NCBI GenBank assembly: GCA_024220525.1
Contig: JAMYWO010000119.1
Coordinates: 31,562 to 95,561 of the forward strand
Length of the DNA stretch: 64,000 nucleotides
Reading direction: 5' to 3'
Origin: Cochliopodium minus
Taxonomy: Eukaryota; Discosea; Himatismenida; Cochliopodiidae
Shown: piece by piece, positions 59,417 through 64,000 of the stretch
Layout of the letters: each line of letters opens with the position of its first letter
How positions within the stretch are numbered: the stretch's first letter is position 1
Position numbers and translations under genes: made by a program
The notes under the pieces: generated by a model
Databases searched by the model: none
Told to the model about the DNA's origin: nothing
The model's input: the letters and a program-made list of their open reading frames with translations, nothing else

Positions 59417-60531
59417 ATGTCAACAGAGAAGGATTATGATCAGCTATTTGTAAAAAAATTAACTTTGATTATTTATAATATTTCTCAGATGGATGCCTTA
59501 TCCTAATTAATAACATTGACAAATAAAGAAACTCATATTGATTGGTGATAGTGGTGTGGGAAAGAGTTGTCTTTTATTAAGATTTGCAGTAAAAAAATAA
59601 TAAAAAATATTTCGCCAACCAAAATTAATCCCAATTCATTCAAGGACAATACCTTTGCTGAAAATCACATCTCAACAGTAATTCATTCTCCATAAGAATA
59701 TAAATACCATAATAAAGCATTTTAATTTATAAAAGATAGGTGTTGATTTCAAGATACGCACAATAGAGATCGAGGGAAAGGTATCAGATTATCGAAAAAT
59801 TTTCAAAATATTAATTCTTTCTTTAGATAATAAAACTTCAATTATGGTAAACTTTCACATTGACAAATATTTATATTCAATATCAATTTGTATGACCAGG
59901 GATACTGTAATATTTTTGTAAAATTGAGCCAAAATAATAAAATAAATAATCAAAATTATAGGCAGGACAAGAAAAATTCAAAACAATCACATCTTCATTT
60001 TATAGGTAAATCATCATTTAACTAAATATCATCTAATTTATTGTTAAACTTCACAAAACACCTTAGAGGAGCTAATGGTATTATTGTTGTGTATGATGTT
60101 TGTGACGAACTTTCTTTTAAGAACGTGAGATCATGGCTCGAAGATATCAAAGTAAGACTTCTCTCTCTTTTTTTTTTTTTTTGAAAAACTTTTCTTAATG
60201 TCAATTTTATTGCCCCATTGTCACTTTTTTAAATTTAAATGTGTTTTTTCAGAAAAATGCCGCTGAAAATGTAGCTATTCAAATTATTGGTAATAAGAAC
60301 GATCTCCCCCACAAAGCTGTCAGTTCTGAAACTGCCAAAGAGTTTGCTGACAATTTGGGAATACCTTTCATTGAATGCAGTGCCAAGAGCTCTTTGAACG
60401 TCCAAGAGGCTTTTCTTATGATGGCCAAGGAAGTCTTCCAGAAAAAAATCACCCAAACTATCAAGGAAGATCAACCGAAAGTAGAGTTGACCAAAAATGT
60501 TAGCCAAGAAAATGGCCAATGTGGTTGTTAA
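59417..60531 (+). CDS. RAB1: Rab GTPase, Rab1/Ypt1-like
   Basis: Nine exons (59417-59449, 59529-59588, 59645-59677, 59736-59780, 59827-59846, 59900-59906, 59962-60005, 60067-60151, 60253-60531) give 201 residues. G1 is GDSGVGKSCLLLRF, the effector loop STIGVDFKIRTIE is exactly Rab1-like, G3 is [20 protein letters not shown], G4 is GNKNDL, G5 is ECSAKS, and the C-terminus GQCGC gives a CxC geranylgeranylation motif. It should control ER-to-Golgi transport and autophagy. The G3 codons W-D-T depend on a 7-nt exon. Rab1 and Rab8 differ little at these positions; GIIVVYDV and the effector loop favour Rab1. The RF of QERF is KF here. Confidence 0.92.
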
Positions 60532-60653
60532 AAAAAAAATTGAATTTGCTTCAAAAAAATCCAACTTTATGTTAATAAAAATTTATTTGGTTATTTTGTT
60601 TGGATTTTATCAAATTATTTTAATTTTAAAAAAAATTGAAATCTATCTTCTTG

Positions 60654-63600
60654 ATGGAAGATCATAATTTTTTTATTGAATTATGGGAATATCTAAAGGA
60701 TTTGAATATTGAATCGCCTTTTAACAAGGTTGGTATTTCAAGCGTCAAAAATTTAAAATTGGTTAATGTAGAACAATTCCTCCTTTTTTTATCCACTAAC
60801 TATGAAGAGGAAATAATAAAGCATATCATCTTGCATCATTTTTATAAAATAAAGGTAAAAGAATGACATCATATTATTTTTTCTATTTTTATTGTCAAAT
60901 ATAACAACATTTGTTTGAATTATTATCTATCTTCCATTTGCCAGTTTTTTGAAGTATGGAAATTTTTCTCAGAGAATGGATTGCAAGAATATTTCATCAA
61001 ATTTATAGAAAAGAAGTTCTATTCCTTAAAGTTATTATCTTTCATAACCATCGAACATTTGAAAGAGATGAATATAGAGGAACATCATCAAGCATTTCTC
61101 TATCTCTTCAACAATTATACACCCAAAACACAAAATGTGATCCCAACAATAGAGAATAATGATGATCCCCAAAAGGAGAATCTATCCTCCTCTGCAATAA
61201 ACATGAGTGATGGATTTCTCATAACAAATAATAATAGAAGAGATACCTTCAAATTGGAAATCAATGTTGAAGAGGAAAATAATTTGGAAGAGAAAATTGA
61301 GGATATCGATAAAAATGAAGCTAAACCGAATTTACAAATCAAACAAGTCAAAGAAATCTTAAAGAGAGAAAGTGCTCCCATCAAAATGATCACCAAAAAA
61401 TTGCTGCCCACCACTCCCCCTAAAAAGAGTGTACAAACTTTGGAGAAATTATCGCCTCCTAAGAAGGTGTTGCCTCCCAGGGTATCCAAAAGCATCACAG
61501 ATGATACTGGACAATCGGTCACTGCAGTCTACAGACCTAAAAAGCAAAATATCAATGAAAATGGAAATAAACCACTCAATAAATCCACCAATCAATTTGA
61601 TAATATCAATAATAATACCAATTTAAATAATAGTCCTATTCAAAAGACCAATGATAATAATACTTCTCCTCCAACAAATAACAATACATCTTCCAATAAT
61701 CCGATCACTAATAGCCCCAATCCAAAACAGGTTGAGATCAAGAAGAAGATCATCTTGAGCCCCAACCAAAACCAAAAGCATGAGAGTATGATCAATCTCT
61801 CTCCCAGGAAGGAAGATAGGGATTTAGATCCTCTTGAGAATCAAAGTTCTCCTCTCAACAGATCAAGCAACCCAGTTCCCAAAAACTTAGTTTCGAGGCA
61901 AAGATCCTCAACCACAAACATGTTGAACGACATCAAAAGCAGCCCCGTGCAACAAGAAATTCCCATCAAAGAGATCTCCTCGCCGAATTCCCCGTACAAC
62001 ACCGTCAAAATTCCGCCTCGTAGACCTCCTCCAAAGAATCCTTCTGTCTTGGACAATAAAGCCTCTACTCTTCGAATTTTCAACACAAGCGAAGCGCCAA
62101 GGAAAAGCACTGTAGAAGAACTTCTCAAAGATGACAGTTCTTCAGAGATGAGTCCCATCATGGAGAGGAGTTCGAACAACCCTGTCCCTTCTTTCGCTTT
62201 GAAGAACAATCCTCCCAACAAAGCCCCTCCTCTTCCTATTGTCAGCAAGCCTTCTGTGGAGAACGAGGAGGAAAAGACCATTCTTAAAAGAAAGTACGCT
62301 GCTAATGAGATCATCACCACGGAGAGGACTTATTACATTCAGCTCAAGATCATTGTGGAGGAGTACAAGAAACCTCTCAAGGAGAAGCAAGTTGAGGAAG
62401 TTGACAAATTGTTTGGGAATGTTGACACTTTGGTTATGATTCACCACAAACTGCTAACTGATATGCAGAAACTTCACAAAGTATTTTTGTTTTATTTTTA
62501 TTTTTTATTGTTTATTTTTTATTTTTTTATTGATTTATTTTTTATTTTTTTATTTTTATTTGTTTTTTTATAGAAATGGGACCCTTTGAAGAGTGACACC
62601 AGTGTTGCCAAAATTCTTTTAAACTATTGCCCTTCTTTCAAATTGTATATTGACTACATCAATGCTTATGACCTTTCTCCTCAGATCCTCGCCAAATACA
62701 GAAAAATCCCTGAAATCTGTAATCTCATTGTAAAAGCAAAAGGGTAAACACTATTTTTTTTTAATTTTTTATTTTTATTTTTTATTTATTTTTCATTTTA
62801 TTTATTTTTACATTTTTATTTGTTCTAATGTTGTACAAAATTTTTTTTTCTTTTCAAAATTTAAGAGGGAACTATTCTGGATTTTCTGGTTTGGAAAATT
62901 TGTTGGCAGTTCCTTTTCAAAGAGTAATTTTTCATTCATTTTTTTTTTTCAAAAAAAAATTTCATTTATTAACATTTATTTTTCCTTAGATTCCTCGATA
63001 TGAATTACTTTTATCTGCTTTATTGAAGTATACTCCTCAAGATCATCCAGATTGTAAACTTTTTTTTTTATTTGTTTTATCATTTTAATTTTTTTTTTAT
63101 TTTTTTTTTATTTTTTTTTTGTTTTTTATTTTTCATATTTTTATTATTTTTTTTAATAAAGATAAAAATGTTGTTGAAGCTCATGACGAACTCAAAAAAA
63201 TTGCAAATTATGTAAATAAAAGAAAAATGGAAGTTGATATCAACCAAAGATTTCTTCAGATATCAAAAAATATTGTAGGAGGATTGGACGTAAATGATCA
63301 AAATAATTAATAAATTTTTAATTTTATGTTTAATATTTTTTTTTAATTAACTATATTATTTTTTTAGGTCTTAAAGTCCAATTCTGAAATATCATTTTTG
63401 GGAATACATGAGCAACACAATTTCAGTGAGGAAGTGAAACTCACTAAAAATTTCAACTGCGATTTTTGCCAACAATTTCTCTTTTCTGGAAAGAAGTGTT
63501 TGAGTAAAAAAAAAAAAATTTATTTTGGATAGTTTTTATGTTTAATTTTTCATTTTTCATTTTTCATTTTTGTTGATTTTTCTTCATTTTTAAATTATAT

Positions 63601-63959
63601 TATCAAAACAATCTTTTATTCATATAAAAATTTTTTTTTTTTTTTTTGGCAGAATGTGAAGCCTTTGTGCACACAGAATGTGTAAAAGACGTGATGCACC
63701 AAAAATGTGGCGAGAAAATAAAGAAGCTTTCCCTCTTGAAGCATGGACGTAACATGTTAGACGAGGCGATAGTCAAACACAAAATCAAGAAGAAGAGTTC
63801 GGAGAAGAACACACCCAAGCCTGACAAAATTCTGTTCATTTTCAATGACTGTCTCCTCGTTTCTGAGTTTGAATCCAAGTCTGACAGTTTAAATGCGTTA
63901 CACAATGAGAAGACTCATTATCGTCTTTATGATTTAGCCAATTGGTACAACTTTGAAAA
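60654..63959 (+). CDS. SAM-DH-C1-PH Rho guanine-nucleotide exchange factor (3' end outside window)
   Basis: Exons 60654-60854, 60945-62480, 62574-62743, 62866-62923, 62990-63053, 63162-63289, 63368-63503 and 63653-63959 run to the window edge; the last donor is GAAAA|gtaaga. Two SAM-like repeats open the protein (SSVKNLKLVNVEQFLLFL; FSENGLQEYFIKFIEKKF, TIEHLKEMNIEEHHQAFL). About 320 residues of Asn/Pro/Ser-rich linker follow. The DH domain has the CR1 signature NEIITTERTYYIQLKIIVEE, then LAVPFQRIPRYELLLSALLK (CR3). A C1 zinc finger comes next (HNFSEEVKLTKNFNCDFC, KCLKCEAFVHTECVKDV), then the first PH strands (KPDKILFIFNDCLLVSEFE). It should activate a Rho/Rac GTPase; C1 and PH suggest membrane recruitment. 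Confidence 0.9.
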
Positions 63960-64000
63960 GTAAGAGCTTTTACATTTTATATTAGTTTTTTTTTTTCAAA

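Overview
The window is gene-dense, AT-rich nuclear DNA from a unicellular eukaryote. Genes carry many short, very AT-rich GT-AG introns (mostly 45-120 nt), A-runs sit directly before many start codons, and proteins carry Asn-rich stretches. The gene content (STAT-type SH2 protein, WASP-type WH1 protein, TBC, RhoGAP, RhoGEF, Rab1, VPS54, CHORD-like zinc finger, surface beta-helix and LamG proteins, non-plant MLO) looks amoebozoan-like. That placement is inference; species and clade cannot be fixed from the sequence. A bacterial-type tryptophanyl-tRNA synthetase and a glycine decarboxylase, both with presequence-like N-termini, point to conventional mitochondria.

Layout, left to right. 1-5998: a TBC Rab-GAP (5' end outside the window), a small Ser/Thr kinase, and on the minus strand an AT-hook/STAT-type SH2 protein. 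6555-8250: the 5' part of a zinc carboxypeptidase running into a heptanucleotide repeat and a single N at 7672; the next base falls inside an unrelated minus-strand gene, so an assembly gap or misjoin is likely. 8720-11624: an uncertain ORF, a short SMN-like protein and a secreted LamG/Cys-rich protein. 12096-18308: a 19-exon beta-helix surface protein with a multi-pass C-terminus. 18436-22451: glycine dehydrogenase (P-protein) and a small orphan. 23011-32500: a TIG/ankyrin/coiled-coil protein, a CDC34-type E2, RRP6/EXOSC10 and a RhoGAP. 32684-43683: VPS54, a PH-like unknown, mitochondrial TrpRS, a GH20 hexosaminidase and, divergently from only 38 bp, a ThuA/GATase-like protein. 43855-52202: a CH-coiled-coil-PH protein, an eIF4A3-type DEAD-box helicase and a WH1/polyproline protein. 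52528-56375: a ubiquitin-like protein and a 16-exon MLO-family 7TM protein fused to a calmodulin-like EF-hand module. 56641-64000: an orphan membrane protein, a CHORD-like/LysM/UBA-like protein, Rab1 and a SAM-DH-C1-PH RhoGEF that runs off the window.

The most notable item is the MLO/EF-hand fusion at 53323-56375. Plant MLO proteins bind free calmodulin through a helix after TM7; here a basic helix in the same position is followed in the same reading frame by four EF-hand-type modules. A second theme is microexons: exons of 7, 11, 14, 16, 17 and 18 nt, placed by exact phase agreement and family motifs. No transposon, CRISPR, rRNA or tRNA gene was recognised. Exon models were made by eye from splice consensus, phase and family motifs; CDS lengths that could be checked divide by three.
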